From Streptomyces sp. NBC_01497 (GTDB lineage Bacteria > Actinomycetota > Actinomycetes > Streptomycetales > Streptomycetaceae), in contig NZ_CP109428.1 of assembly GCF_036250695.1 (NCBI RefSeq), forward strand, positions 372,001 to 436,000: a DNA stretch of 64,000 nt. The letters run 5' to 3'. Positions 18,295 through 27,452 of the stretch are shown piece by piece. The notes under the pieces are model-generated. The model saw only the letters and a list, made by a program, of their open reading frames with translations. It did no database searches and was not told the DNA's origin. Made by a program: the position numbers and the translations under genes. The number at the start of each line of letters is the position of its first letter. Position 1 is the first letter of the stretch.

Positions 18295-18545
18295 GTCTGT
18301 CGTTCCTTCACGTGCATGAGGGGGTCAGGGAAGAGATGGGGAGATCAGGGCGTACGCGCGCTGACGCGTCCTGATCGGGGCTGCAGGGGGCGACGAGCTG
18401 CCGAGGCAAGCCGGGGTCGGCTGACGTCGGTGCAGGCGCTCGGGCCTGAGATCACGGCGCGCCGAAGGTCGCAGTAGTGGTGCTGCCAGCCGTTCTGCGG
18501 GAGCGAATGCTGCTGGGCGGGCCGTCTGGGGCGGTCCAGCTGCGG

Positions 18546-19430
18546 TCAGTTCCTCGTGGGCGGGCGGACCATCTGGGCGACTGCCGTGTCGGCGAAGTCT
18601 CCGAGTCCGTCGCGGTCGGTGGAGGCGCTGACCTGGCGCCAGGCGGCGTCCTCGGCGGCGCGCGCCTCGGCAATCTGCGGGGCGAGCCAGGCAGCGTCGG
18701 AGCCCAGGAGCAGCCGCGTCGGGGGGGCCTGCTCCTCGGTGAGGCGCAGGATCACGGCGGCCATCTTGGCCGGGTCACCACGCTGCACGTCAGGGTTGTT
18801 GCTGTAGGTGCGGGCGAAGACGCCGACCGTTTCCTCGTACTCGTCGTGGATGTCCGGCACGGGCATGGGGGCTGCTGCCCAGGGGGTTCGGATGCCGCCC
18901 GGTTCCACGAGCGTGACGCGGATCCCGATGGGGGCGACCTCACGCGCGAGGATCTCGGTGAACCCGCCCAGGGCCCACTTCGAGGACTGGTAGGCGCCTA
19001 GACCGGGCTGGTTGCGGCGGCCGCCGACGGTGGAGAGGTTGATGATGCTGCCCGAACGACGCGGGCGCATCACCGGAAGTACGGCGCGCGCCGTGTTGAC
19101 CGCGCCGAAGAAATTGACGTTCACATCGCGGTGGAACTCATCCTCGGACATGTCCTCGATGGAGCCGACGCTCCGGGCGCCGGCGCTGTTCACGAGGACG
19201 TCGATGGCTCCGAACTCGGCAACGGCGTGGGCGACGGCGTCACGGGCGGAGGCCGGATCGGTCACGTCCATGGCGCGTACGCGCAGTCGCTCTCGGTGCT
19301 CGTCGGGGACGGGCACGGTGTCGGGTGCCAGGTCTGTTGCCATCACGTTGTGGCCGGCGGCGAGCGCCGCCTCGACGACGCGGCTGCCCAGGCCCCCGGC
19401 GGCACCGGCTATCAGAAAGGTCTTGCTCAC
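18546..19430 (-). CDS. Short-chain dehydrogenase/reductase (SDR)
   Basis: 294 aa. Rossmann motif GAAGGLG (residues 9-15), NSAG (81-84), catalytic Ser133 in NLSTVGG, Tyr147 and Lys151 in AYQSSKWAL, and PGG after strand six. The second half (WAAAPMPVPDIHDEYEETVGVFARTY) parallels the next SDR upstream (19558-20397), so the pair likely arose by duplication. Classical SDR oxidoreductase, substrate unknown. The gap to the upstream SDR is 127 bp; the same strand and shared context suggest co-transcription. Confidence 0.92.
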   Translation of the reverse strand: MSKTFLIAGAAGGLGSRVVEAALAAGHNVMATDLAPDTVPVPDEHRERLRVRAMDVTDPASARDAVAHAVAEFGAIDVLVNSAGARSVGSIEDMSEDEFHRDVNVNFFGAVNTARAVLPVMRPRRSGSIINLSTVGGRRNQPGLGAYQSSKWALGGFTEILAREVAPIGIRVTLVEPGGIRTPWAAAPMPVPDIHDEYEETVGVFARTYSNNPDVQRGDPAKMAAVILRLTEEQAPPTRLLLGSDAAWLAPQIAEARAAEDAAWRQVSASTDRDGLGDFADTAVAQMVRPPTRN

Positions 19431-19557
19431 TGCTTCTCACCTCTGCAGGAATCGGTGGTCTGCTCGACGGGGCGGACCGTCACGGGGGGCGCGGGCTGCG
19501 GGCACGGCGCGGGTTCGGGGGTACTTCGACCGGCCCGCGCCGTGCCCGCGGGGTCCG

Positions 19558-20397
19558 TCAGGCGGAGGGGTAGTCCGTGGAGCGGCTCACCTCGGCCCAC
19601 TTGTTGGCCTCGGCGAGGCGGCCTTCCTCGGAGGTGATGGCGATTCCCAAGGCGTCGCTGCCGAGCAGCAGGCGGCGCGGGGGCTCCTCGGAGTCCACGG
19701 CGCCGATGATCGCGCGGGCCATGCGGTCGGGGTCACCGGGCTCGTTGCCGGCGTACTCCGCGAATCGGGTCAGCCACAGACCGACGGTCTCCTCGTAGTC
19801 GGGGGTGATGGGGCCCAACGGCTTCGCCGCACCCGCGGCCCAGCCGGTGCGGATGCCGCCCGGCTCGACGATGGTGACCTTGACGCCGAACGGTGCGACC
19901 TCGTTCGCCAGGGCCTCGGAGAAGCCCTCGACGGCGAATTTGGCGGTCTGGTAGGCGCTCAGTCCCGGTGTTCCGCCCACGCGGCCGCCGATGGATGAGA
20001 TCTGCACGATGTGTCCGGACCGCTGGCGGCGCACGACCGGCAGGACAGCCCTGGTTACGTTGACCATGCCGTACAGGTTGGCGTCGATCTGTGCGCGGAA
20101 CTCGTCCTCGGGGAAGTCCTCGATCGAGCCGCTTGTTGCGTAGCCGGCATTGTTCACTACGACGTCGACCGAGCCGAACCGCCCTACCGCGGCGGCCACG
20201 ACGTCCCGGGACTGGGACGCGGAGGTGACGTCCAGCGCCACCGTCTGAAGCTGTTCGGCGTGCTCGGCCTTCAGAGAAGCCAGCGCCTCAGGCTTGCGGG
20301 AGGTCACCACGACGTTGTCGCCGGCCTCCAGTGCCGCGAGCACGAGAGCCCTGCCCAGGCCCTGCGAGCCCCCAGTGATCAGCCAAGTCCGTGCCAT
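19558..20397 (-). CDS. Short-chain dehydrogenase/reductase (SDR)
   Basis: 279 aa. TGGSQGLG (residues 8-15), NNAG (82-85), Ser134/135 in QISSIGG, Tyr149 and Lys153 in AYQTAKFAV. Complete catalytic tetrad, classical subfamily. C-terminal segment PITPDYEETVGLWLTRFAEY resembles the neighbouring SDR. It is first in the minus-strand SDR-SDR-ALDH series and divergent from a TetR gene, the usual arrangement for a locally acting repressor. Confidence 0.92.
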   Translation of the reverse strand: MARTWLITGGSQGLGRALVLAALEAGDNVVVTSRKPEALASLKAEHAEQLQTVALDVTSASQSRDVVAAAVGRFGSVDVVVNNAGYATSGSIEDFPEDEFRAQIDANLYGMVNVTRAVLPVVRRQRSGHIVQISSIGGRVGGTPGLSAYQTAKFAVEGFSEALANEVAPFGVKVTIVEPGGIRTGWAAGAAKPLGPITPDYEETVGLWLTRFAEYAGNEPGDPDRMARAIIGAVDSEEPPRRLLLGSDALGIAITSEEGRLAEANKWAEVSRSTDYPSA

Positions 20398-20471
20398 TGC
20401 GTGTTCCTCGTTTCGTCTCGTTCAGCACCCAGCCTGGGGCAGCAACTCAACTGTAGACGAAGTAGACGCAA

Positions 20472-20509
20472 ATGCAACACCCGTGATGCAGAAAAGGTGA
20501 GCGTTGCAT
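20472..20509. promoter_or_regulatory. Candidate operator between SDR and TetR genes
   Basis: ATGCAAC (20472-20478) and its exact complement GTTGCAT (20503-20509) lie 31 bp apart start to start, about three helical turns, within the 167-bp divergent intergenic region. A further TGATGCA sits between them. Binding by the adjacent TetR protein is inference from position and symmetry. Confidence 0.4.
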
Positions 20510-20564
20510 CTCGTTATGGGATGATATCGACTTAAGTGAATCGAAGGGATAGGCTCGCCAAACC

Positions 20565-21110
20565 ATGAGAGCTGACGCCGCACGTAACCTGACTGCGGTC
20601 CTCCATGCCGGAGCTCGGCTCCTGGCCGAGGACCCGGGCACCTCCATGTCGGCCATCGCCGCCGCCGCCGGAGTCGACCGAACCACCGTCCACCGCCGCT
20701 TCGCGAACCGTGAAGCCCTGCTCAGCGCCGTCTTCCAGGCCAAGCTCGATTCCTCCGAGCGCGTCCTGGACGAGGCCCGCCTAGCGGAGGCCCCCCTGCC
20801 GGTCGCCCTCCACCGCTACCTGGAGGGGATCATCCCCGTCAGTCGCGAATGGCCTCTCGACACTCGCCGCATGATGCAGAACGATCCCTCGGCCCGTATC
20901 CGCCGACAGGAGCAGAGCGCGCGCCTGGACGCCTTCATCCGCCGCGCGCTGGACGAGGGATACCTGCGCGCCGACGTCGACGAGATCTGGGCGCGGAGCC
21001 TTCTCGACCAGCTCGTCGACACTGTCGCCCACCGGTTCCCCGACCTGGAACCTCCGCAGGCGGCGGACCTCGTCGCCTCCACACTCCTGAACGGCCTCGG
21101 CGCGGCCTGA
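20565..21110 (+). CDS. TetR/AcrR-family regulator of the SDR/ALDH cluster (inferred)
   Basis: 181 aa. The N-terminal HTH is clear: LHAGARLLAEDPGTSMSAIA, AAAGVDRTTVHRRFANREALL. The C-terminal helical domain contains RRALDEGYLRADVD and SLLDQLVDTVAHRFPD. It is divergent from the SDR-SDR-ALDH genes and 167 bp upstream of a third SDR on its own strand, so control of all four is plausible. Inducer unknown. Confidence 0.88.
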   Translation: MRADAARNLTAVLHAGARLLAEDPGTSMSAIAAAAGVDRTTVHRRFANREALLSAVFQAKLDSSERVLDEARLAEAPLPVALHRYLEGIIPVSREWPLDTRRMMQNDPSARIRRQEQSARLDAFIRRALDEGYLRADVDEIWARSLLDQLVDTVAHRFPDLEPPQAADLVASTLLNGLGAA

Positions 21111-21277
21111 CACCCCCGCCCCCGAGCGGAACGAAGACGCCTCGCCACACCAGGCCAAGGCGCGCTTTGCCGGACCTCCAGGCGTGAACCGCACGCCTGC
21201 CGCGTCCTGCCCAGCCCCCGCAATCACAGGCGGGGGCCGCGGCCCACACACCCATGCACACAATCGGAAGGACAATC

Positions 21278-22057
21278 ATGGACCTCGCACTCACAGGCCG
21301 CCGGGCTCTTGTGACGGGCTCCAGTTCCGGCCTCGGCGCCGCGATCGCGCGGCTACTGGCAGCCGAAGGTGCCGACGTCGTTGTGCACGGACGGGACGAA
21401 GCCCGAGCACACGCGGTGGCACAGGACATCGGCGCGGTCGCGGCAGTGGTCGGTGACCTCGCAACAGAGGACGGAGCCGACGACGTAGCCAATCGCGCCG
21501 GCGACATCGACATTCTCGTCAACAATGCCGGAGCCTACGATCACGCCGGCTGGGACTCAGCCGACGCCGCCACCTGGACACGCACCTACGAGGTGAACGT
21601 CATCTCGGGCGTACGTATGATCCAGCGACTGGTACCGGGCATGCGGGCCAGGGGATGGGGACGCGTTATCCAGATCGGCGGCGGACTCGCCTCACAGCCC
21701 ATGGCTGCGCAGCCCCACTACAACGCCACGCTCGCAGCGCGTCACAACCTTGCCGTCTCCCTGGCGCGTGAGCTGAAGGGAACCGGAGTGACCTCGAACA
21801 TCGTTTCGCCAGGAGCCATCATGGTGGACGCCGTCCGGGACATGCTCACAGAGATGGCCCCCGAACGCGGCTGGGGCGACACGTGGGAAGAGATCGAGCG
21901 CAACGCTGCCGACAGCTACGTGCCCAACGACACGCACCGCTTCGGCCGACCCGACGAGGTCGCCGGCGCCGTCGCCTACCTCAGTAGCCCCTATGCCGAC
22001 TACGTCAGCGGCGCGACCATCCGCGTCGACGGCGGCACCATCCGCTCAGTCATGTGA
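21278..22057 (+). CDS. SDR-family protein lacking the catalytic Lys
   Basis: 259 aa from ATG 21278, with GGAAGG upstream; an ATG 24 bp earlier is weaker. TGSSSGLG (13-20) and NNAG (82-85) give a cofactor site, and the C-terminus has the classical SGATIRVDGGTIRS. In the active-site region Tyr148 is followed by NATLAAR, so the position four after Tyr is Leu instead of the usual Lys, and the Ser region reads IQIGGGLASQ. Oxidoreductase activity may be altered or lost. Same strand as the TetR gene, 167 bp downstream. Confidence 0.85.
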   Translation: MDLALTGRRALVTGSSSGLGAAIARLLAAEGADVVVHGRDEARAHAVAQDIGAVAAVVGDLATEDGADDVANRAGDIDILVNNAGAYDHAGWDSADAATWTRTYEVNVISGVRMIQRLVPGMRARGWGRVIQIGGGLASQPMAAQPHYNATLAARHNLAVSLARELKGTGVTSNIVSPGAIMVDAVRDMLTEMAPERGWGDTWEEIERNAADSYVPNDTHRFGRPDEVAGAVAYLSSPYADYVSGATIRVDGGTIRSVM

Positions 22058-22279
22058 CGTTGAGTCACCTGCGGGGTTACATGTGACCCGGCAGGTGGCG
22101 CTTCGCGCCCCCCGGCCACCGCACTCAGCCGGGACGGCGTTTTCGCAGGGGCAGCCGCGCTACCGTTCCCTGGCGTCGGACCGGGCGAGGGTCCATACCT
22201 TGGCCCAGGCCCCCGCGGAGACCTTCGCGAATCCTCCCCGGCGTTGCTGCGGGCACGGTCCGGGTTCGCAGCGTCCGCC

Positions 22280-23125
22280 CTACGCCAAGCCTGTTGCCGC
22301 CGTCTCCTGTTGAGCCCAGACTGTCCTGCCCTCGTTGTGGTACCGAATGCCCCAGTTGTCGGCGATACTCTCGACGATGAACAGACCGCGGCCGCCCTCG
22401 TTGATTACGCGGGCGTGCTTGAGACGTGGCGCGCTTGCTCCTGCATCACGGACTTCGCATGTCAGGCGCCCGTCCATGATGAGCCGCAGGCGATACGGCG
22501 GAACTCCGTAGCGGACGGAGTTGCCGACGAGCTCACTGACGATGAGTTCGGTGGTGAAGACATCCTCCTCACCGATCCTCCATGCGGAGAGCTGTCTGCG
22601 TGCGACCTTGCGTGCGGCTGGGACGGCCTCTGCATCTTCGGCCAGCGCAACCGCGAGCACCTTGTCTGCGGGCAGTCCGCGAGCACGCGCCAGCAGCAGC
22701 ATCTTCTCCGTGTCATTGCGGTCGCGCAGCGCGTAGGAGAGCCTGTCGCTGACTTCGGAGAGCGGCAACGCCGCTCCCTGGCGCAGCAGGGAGCGCAGGA
22801 CTGGTGTGTTCTCGAGGAGGTTCTCATTGCAGACGGCGAGCAGGCTCTCTGCTGGCATCGGCAATTCGGTGGCAGGGAAGGGCGCGTGATCGCTTCCGGC
22901 AAGGACGGGCCCGCCCGGCACGGACACCGTCTTCGAAGCGCCGTCGGGAAGGACCGGATACGGCTCCGAGAGGCCGGCGCGAACAATCGTGCACGTGTGG
23001 TCGACCGAGTCGTAGATGGCGATCAGACACGCAGCCGTGAGCGGTTCACGGTTGAGCGCATCCCCAGTCGGCAACGCTGCTCGCTCGACAGCCATCGGCT
23101 GGGCGGTATCGCTCAGCCGCGCCAT
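22280..23125 (-). pseudogene. SpoIIE phosphatase/HATPase regulator, N-terminus cut by IS
   Basis: The remaining frame (MARLSDTAQPMAV onward) starts in the middle of a PP2C-like SpoIIE domain (TAACLIAIYDSVDHTCTIVRAGLSEPYPV, then LLAVCNENLLE) and continues into an HATPase_c domain: AVPAARKVARRQLSAW, ELIVSELVGNSVRYGVPPY (N box), NEGGRGLFIVESIADNWGIRY. These proteins tune anti-sigma pathways by kinase and phosphatase modules. The sensory and front phosphatase portions are missing, and the break coincides with the TAA target of the IS at 23128. The protein at 58758-61103 shows what a full-length relative looks like. Confidence 0.82.
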
Positions 23126-23127
23126 AA

Positions 23128-23977
23128 GAGGTCATCTCATTTGGTTGGTTCGGTAGCCTCGGCTCATGGGAATCGTGGAGCGTCTCGTGCCTGACGAGTT
23201 GTGGGGGTTGTTCGAGCGGGTGGTGCCGCCGGCTCCGGTTCGGCCGCAAGGTGGTGGTCGTCGACGTCATGGGGAACGTGAGGTGTTGGCGGCGATCGTG
23301 TTCGTTGCCACGTCGGGGTGTACGTGGGCGCAGTTGCCGCCGTCGTTCGGACCGTCGGGGCCGACAGCTCACCGTCGCTTCAGTGAGTGGTCTAAGGCCC
23401 GGGTGTGGGCCAAGCTGCACCGCCTGGTCCTCGACGAACTCGGCGCGCGCGGGGACTTGGACTGGTCGCGGTGCGCGATCGACTCGGTGAACATGCGGGC
23501 CATGAAAAAGGGGACCTGACAGGTCCGAATCCTGTGGATCGCGGTAAGTACGGGTCGGAGATCCACTTGGTCACCGAGCGCACCGGTTTACCGCTCTCGA
23601 TCGGTATCTCCGGAGCGAACATGCACGACAGCCAGGGACTGGAGCCGCTCGTGCGGGGTATCCCGCCCATCCCCTCCCGCCGCGGACCGCGCCGGCGTAA
23701 GCCTGGCAAGCTCCACGCCGACAAAGGCTACGACTACCACCACCTGCGGCAATGGCTATCCAGCCGCGGCATCACCCACCGCATCGCCCGCAGAGGCGTC
23801 GACTCCTCCGAGCGCCTGGGCCGTCATCGCTGGGTCGTGGAACGGTCGATGTCCTGGCTCGCCGGCTGCCGCCGCCTCCACCCCCGCTACGAACGCAAAG
23901 CAGAACACTTCCTCGCCTTCGCCGGCATCGCCGCAACCCTCATCTGCTACCGCCGACTAGCCAAATGAGATGTCCTC
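23128..23977 (+). mobile_element. IS5-family element (850 bp)
   Basis: The ends GAGGTCATCTCATTTGG and the complement of CCAAATGAGATGTCCTC form inverted repeats. TAA lies on the left (23125-23127) and right (23978-23980). The right TAA also serves as the left target repeat of the next IS, so the two elements sit back to back. Confidence 0.9.
23166..23968 (+). CDS. IS5-family transposase made by -1 frameshift
   Basis: The first frame from ATG 23166 (MGIVERLVPDELWGLFERVV, then TAHRRFSEWSKARVWAKL, CAIDSVNMRAMKKGT, stop) is 117 codons. The second frame reads KGDLTGPNPVDRGKYGSEI, HADKGYDYHHL, RWVVERSMSWLAGCRR to the end at 23968. The frames overlap at ATGAAAAAGGGG, a classic A5G4 -1 slippery site. 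No other lesion is visible, so a full transposase of about 266 aa should be produced. Confidence 0.88.
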
Positions 23978-23980
23978 TAA

Positions 23981-24845
23981 GACAGTGTCCTATGTGGGAG
24001 CGTCTCGTTGAGCTGAACATGGGGCGAGGTACGTGGAGTTGGATTGTTCCGGATGGTTTGTGGGAGATCGCGGAGCCATTGATCCCGCCGTCGAAGGTGC
24101 GGCCGCAGGGCGGCGGGACGCAGGACACGCCTGATGAGACGCTGTTCGCGGCGATCATCTACGTCCTGGTCAGTGGCTGTGCCTGGCGGGCCCTGCCACC
24201 CTGTTTCGGCATTTCGAAGTCCACCGCGCATCGCCGGTTCCTGATCTGGTCGAGAGCCGGGGTGTGGGGCCGGCTCCACGAGGCCGTGCTGGATCGGATC
24301 GACGAGTGCGGACTGCTCGACCTCACACGCACGGTCCTCGACTCCGCCCACGTACGGGCTAAAAAGGGGGCGAACTCACAGGTCCGAGCCCCGTGGACCG
24401 AGGCAAACCGGGCTCCACAATGCACGTCTTGTCGGACGCGAACGGGCTGCCCCTCGTCGTCGGCGTCTCCGCAGGCAACACCCCTGACAGTCAGGGCCTG
24501 AAGGCGATGGTCGCCGGTCTCCAAACGAGACACGACCCCGAAAACGGCTGGCACTACAAACCCCGCAAGCTCCACGCCGACAAGGCGTACGACCAGCGCG
24601 ACCTGCGACGATGGCTCCGCGGCAAACGCATCGGCGTCCGCATCGCCCGCAAAGGAATCGAGTCCAGCCAACGATGAGGCCGACGACGATGGGTCATCGA
24701 GCGGACCATGTCCTGGCTGACCGGCTACCGCAGACTCAACCACCGCTACGAACGTCATCCCCGCAACTACTTGGCCTTCCTCGGCCTCGCCGCCGCCCTC
24801 TGCTGCTACAAACGACTCATTCGGCTCACCACATAGGACACTGTC
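23981..24845 (+). mobile_element. Complete 865-bp IS5-family element, copy B
   Basis: Same ends, length and TAA flanks (23978-23980, 24846-24848) as copy A at 490-1354, in opposite orientation. It differs from copy A at only a few bases in the parts compared. Together the two copies bracket 22.6 kb. Confidence 0.92.
23992..24836 (+). pseudogene. IS5-family transposase with frameshift and shared stop
   Basis: First frame MWERLVELNMGRGTW onward, -1 shift at A5G5 (about 24360), second frame through KLHADKAYDQRDLRR and IARKGIESSQR, then TGA at 24675-24677, then RRRWVIERTMSWLTGYRR to a TAG at 24836. Total length (845 nt) fits one -1 shift. The premature stop is identical to that in copy A. Confidence 0.85.
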
Positions 24846-24848
24846 TAA

Positions 24849-25374
24849 GGCGGCCGAGGACATCGACCCCCGGCCTTCCGCCACCGGTCCCGACACAGCC
24901 GCAAGTCCGAGGGGCGAACCCCCGCTCTGACACGAGCAGCTGCCAGTCGACGTCGTTGTAGAGGACGAAGGGGATGCCTCACGGTCTAGGCAGTCTCAGC
25001 CTCGGCCCTGGCGACCGCTTCAACCGGTGGGGGAGAAGCAGCTCGATCAACACTCATAGGCCGTCGTTCGCTATACACGGATGAATAGTCACATCACGAC
25101 GTGCGGTGCAATCGGCACACCGATCACGACCAACCAGGACGTCTCACCGTGATCGTGTCACGACCTCATAGAGCGCCCAGCGCGCGAAAGCGAGTGGTAC
25201 TACAGCCGTACATCCGTGTTCCTGCAGGCCAACGGCACTACCGAGGGCGCCCGAAACTGGCGTGCCATCAGGTCTGACGTGCCTTGGCGGCTCGCTCGCC
25301 AGGCGCAATCCTGCCCTGCCGGACCAAGACGGCTGTGCCTCTGACGGCGACCCGAGCGAAGTGCAACTGGAGTA
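24849..25374. other. Intergenic, about 525 bp
   Basis: No gene called. Immediately right of the IS the minus strand stays open in the frame of the truncated SpoIIE protein for about 40 codons, but with no recognisable motif. Around 25020-25090 there is a faint resemblance to the start of an IS5 transposase, too weak to annotate. Confidence 0.4.
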
Positions 25375-25534
25375 CTAAGCGTTGTCCCGTAACTCAGGGC
25401 AGAGGTCGGTAGGTCACCACAAGCAGATCTGGTTGTCTGGTTGCGCCCCGAATTGCGGCCTAAACCGGATCCTAGCGAAATGGGTTGAACTGGACATTAG
25501 CAAGCGGTGCCCAGAGTTACGGGACAGCCCTTAG
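25375..25534. repeat. 160-bp MITE, copy 2
   Basis: Starts CTAAGCGTTGTCCCGTAAC and ends GTTACGGGACAGCCCTTAG. Same length and orientation as copy 3 (49513-49672), reverse of copy 1. The internal segment CAGAGGTCGGTAGGTCACC is shared by all copies. Confidence 0.92.
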
Positions 25535-25997
25535 GCGGCGGATGCCCGACAAGGGAGGACTATCGCTCCCGACCCAGAGCACCGAGCACCGGGGCCCGCC
25601 ACGCAAGCCGCTCGACGACGGTAGCCGTCCGACCCAACCCCCGTGCCTGCGTGGCGCAAACCGCCTTGCGCTCGGAGGGTTTTGAACCGGACGATCTCCT
25701 ACGCCGTCGATACAGGGAGAGGGCCTCCGGCCAGCAGGGCCGAGTGAAGCTGCCCTCAGCACTCACTGGGAAGAGGCCGGGAGCAATGAGGGGGACAGCT
25801 CACAACTCAGCACCCGGCGTCGATCCGAAACGAGGCGTCAGCAAGTTCCGAGAAGCGAAGCAGGCGACGAATCGGGAACAGATTGACTGGCGTCTCCCAT
25901 GTTCGAGTCGCCGTGCGTAGATACAAGGGCCTTCGCGCAGAATCATCGCACACGCCAGCCGCAATGCGTTTTTGGTCGAACCACTACGGAGATAATC
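25535..25997. other. Intergenic, 460 bp upstream of the ThuA protein
   Basis: No gene recognised. An open frame runs in from 25899 in the frame of the next gene, but the ribosome site favours the later GTG at 25998. Confidence 0.5.
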
Positions 25998-27452
25998 GTG
26001 AAACTTTCACGTAAGAAGAAAGCTTATGCCGTGCTGCTGGGAGCCCCAGCGCTCTGTGCCGCGGCAGTGCTGGCCCTCGGGACATCATGGGGCAGTACGG
26101 GCGGGCAGCGGAGCACGACTCAGATTCGCTCTGTTGACGCGGACATAGGGAACGTGACTCACGCAACGGACGCCCCCGAGAGCAGTGGATCCAAGTTCAA
26201 CGTCCTCGCATTCTACGACAGTAAGCAAAGTGATCCCGCACACGCAAGTTTCGACGAAGAGGCGAAGGGATGGTTTCCTCAGGTAGCAGGTTCCCACAAT
26301 TTTTCATGGACCGCGACGGACGACTGGTCGAAGTTGAATGCGGGCAATCTCTCCCACTATCAGGTCGTCATGTTCCTCGACGACTATCCTCATGTTAAGG
26401 ATCAGCAGCAGGCCTTTGAAAATTACATGAAGAACGGCGGAGCGTGGATGGGGTTCCATGTCTCTGCTTACAATGACAATCCATCCGACTGGCCCTGGTA
26501 CCACAACACCTTCCTTGGGACTGGCGCCTTTAAATCGAACAGCTGGGAACCGACATCCGAGACTCTTAAAATAGAGGACCGAAGCAACCCCGCAACGCGC
26601 GGACTTCCGGATACCATTAAGTCATCGACGAGCGAGTGGTATAGCTGGGATCAGGATCTGAGGAAGAATCCCGATCTTCGCATCATTGCCTCTATTGATC
26701 AGTCCAGTTTCCCTGTCGGTACGGATCCGGCCCAAACCTGGCGCAAGGGCGACTTTCCTGTAGTGTGGACCAATAAGCATTACAAAATGATCTACAACAA
26801 CTTCGGCCACAATGCCATGGACTACGCGAAGAACAAGACGCTGTCTCACACATTCGCCAGCGAGCAGCAGGACCAACTCGTTCTGCAGGGCCTTGAGGGT
26901 CTTGGCGGGGTCGACTCGAAGGTAACTCCGGCTAAGAACCCTTCGACTAGCCCTTCTCCGCCGATGAGTCCTTCTCCGAGCGTCAGCAGCTCGTCAGCCC
27001 CTGCGTCGCCTAGCCCCCAGCCCTCGAGTTCCGTTACTGCTCCGGTGAAGGCAGGGCAGGTAATGATGGGAACAACGGGCAAGTGCGTTGAAGTGAGTGG
27101 AAATAACGAAAATGCGGAATCCGCTGTGCAGCTGAACGATTGCACAAAAGGGGATTCGCAGCTCTGGTCCAGTAATGGAAATGGCACGCTTCAGGCGCTG
27201 GGACAGTGTATGGATCTACAGAGCGGCGGGCTCAAGGACGGCACTCCGGTGATCATGGCGCCCTGCAACGCTTCTTCTTCACAGCAGTGGGCGAGGGTCG
27301 GGCACATGTTCGTTAATGCGGCATCCGGCCGGTGCCTTGATGCCAAGGATAAGAAAACTGCGAACGAGACAAAGCTACAGGTATGGTTCTGCTGGTATGG
27401 GGCCAATCAACGCTGGCATCTGACCAGCAACGCCTCTCCCAGCAACAAGTAG
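25998..27452 (+). CDS. Secreted ThuA-domain protein with ricin-type lectin domain
   Basis: 484 aa from GTG 25998 (CGGAGATAATC upstream). N-terminal KLSRKKKAYAVLLGAPALC and following hydrophobic residues form a signal peptide. Residues about 65-310 are a ThuA (class I glutamine amidotransferase-like) fold: FNVLAFYDSK, HYQVVMFLDDYP, GGAWMGFHVSAYND, and FPVVWTNKHYKMIYNNFGHNAMDY near the end. A Ser/Pro linker follows, then a ricin B (beta-trefoil) domain with CVEVSGNNENAESAVQLNDC and QWARVG. This fits an exported carbohydrate-binding protein, probably a sugar hydrolase or binder. Base composition is less GC-rich than the core genes. Confidence 0.87.
   Translation: MKLSRKKKAYAVLLGAPALCAAAVLALGTSWGSTGGQRSTTQIRSVDADIGNVTHATDAPESSGSKFNVLAFYDSKQSDPAHASFDEEAKGWFPQVAGSHNFSWTATDDWSKLNAGNLSHYQVVMFLDDYPHVKDQQQAFENYMKNGGAWMGFHVSAYNDNPSDWPWYHNTFLGTGAFKSNSWEPTSETLKIEDRSNPATRGLPDTIKSSTSEWYSWDQDLRKNPDLRIIASIDQSSFPVGTDPAQTWRKGDFPVVWTNKHYKMIYNNFGHNAMDYAKNKTLSHTFASEQQDQLVLQGLEGLGGVDSKVTPAKNPSTSPSPPMSPSPSVSSSSAPASPSPQPSSSVTAPVKAGQVMMGTTGKCVEVSGNNENAESAVQLNDCTKGDSQLWSSNGNGTLQALGQCMDLQSGGLKDGTPVIMAPCNASSSQQWARVGHMFVNAASGRCLDAKDKKTANETKLQVWFCWYGANQRWHLTSNASPSNK

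Noticed and set aside
490..24845. Composite transposon made by the inverted IS pair
   Set aside because: Both transposases carry a stop and no outer target duplication spanning the whole block is evident, so it is kept only as a hypothesis.
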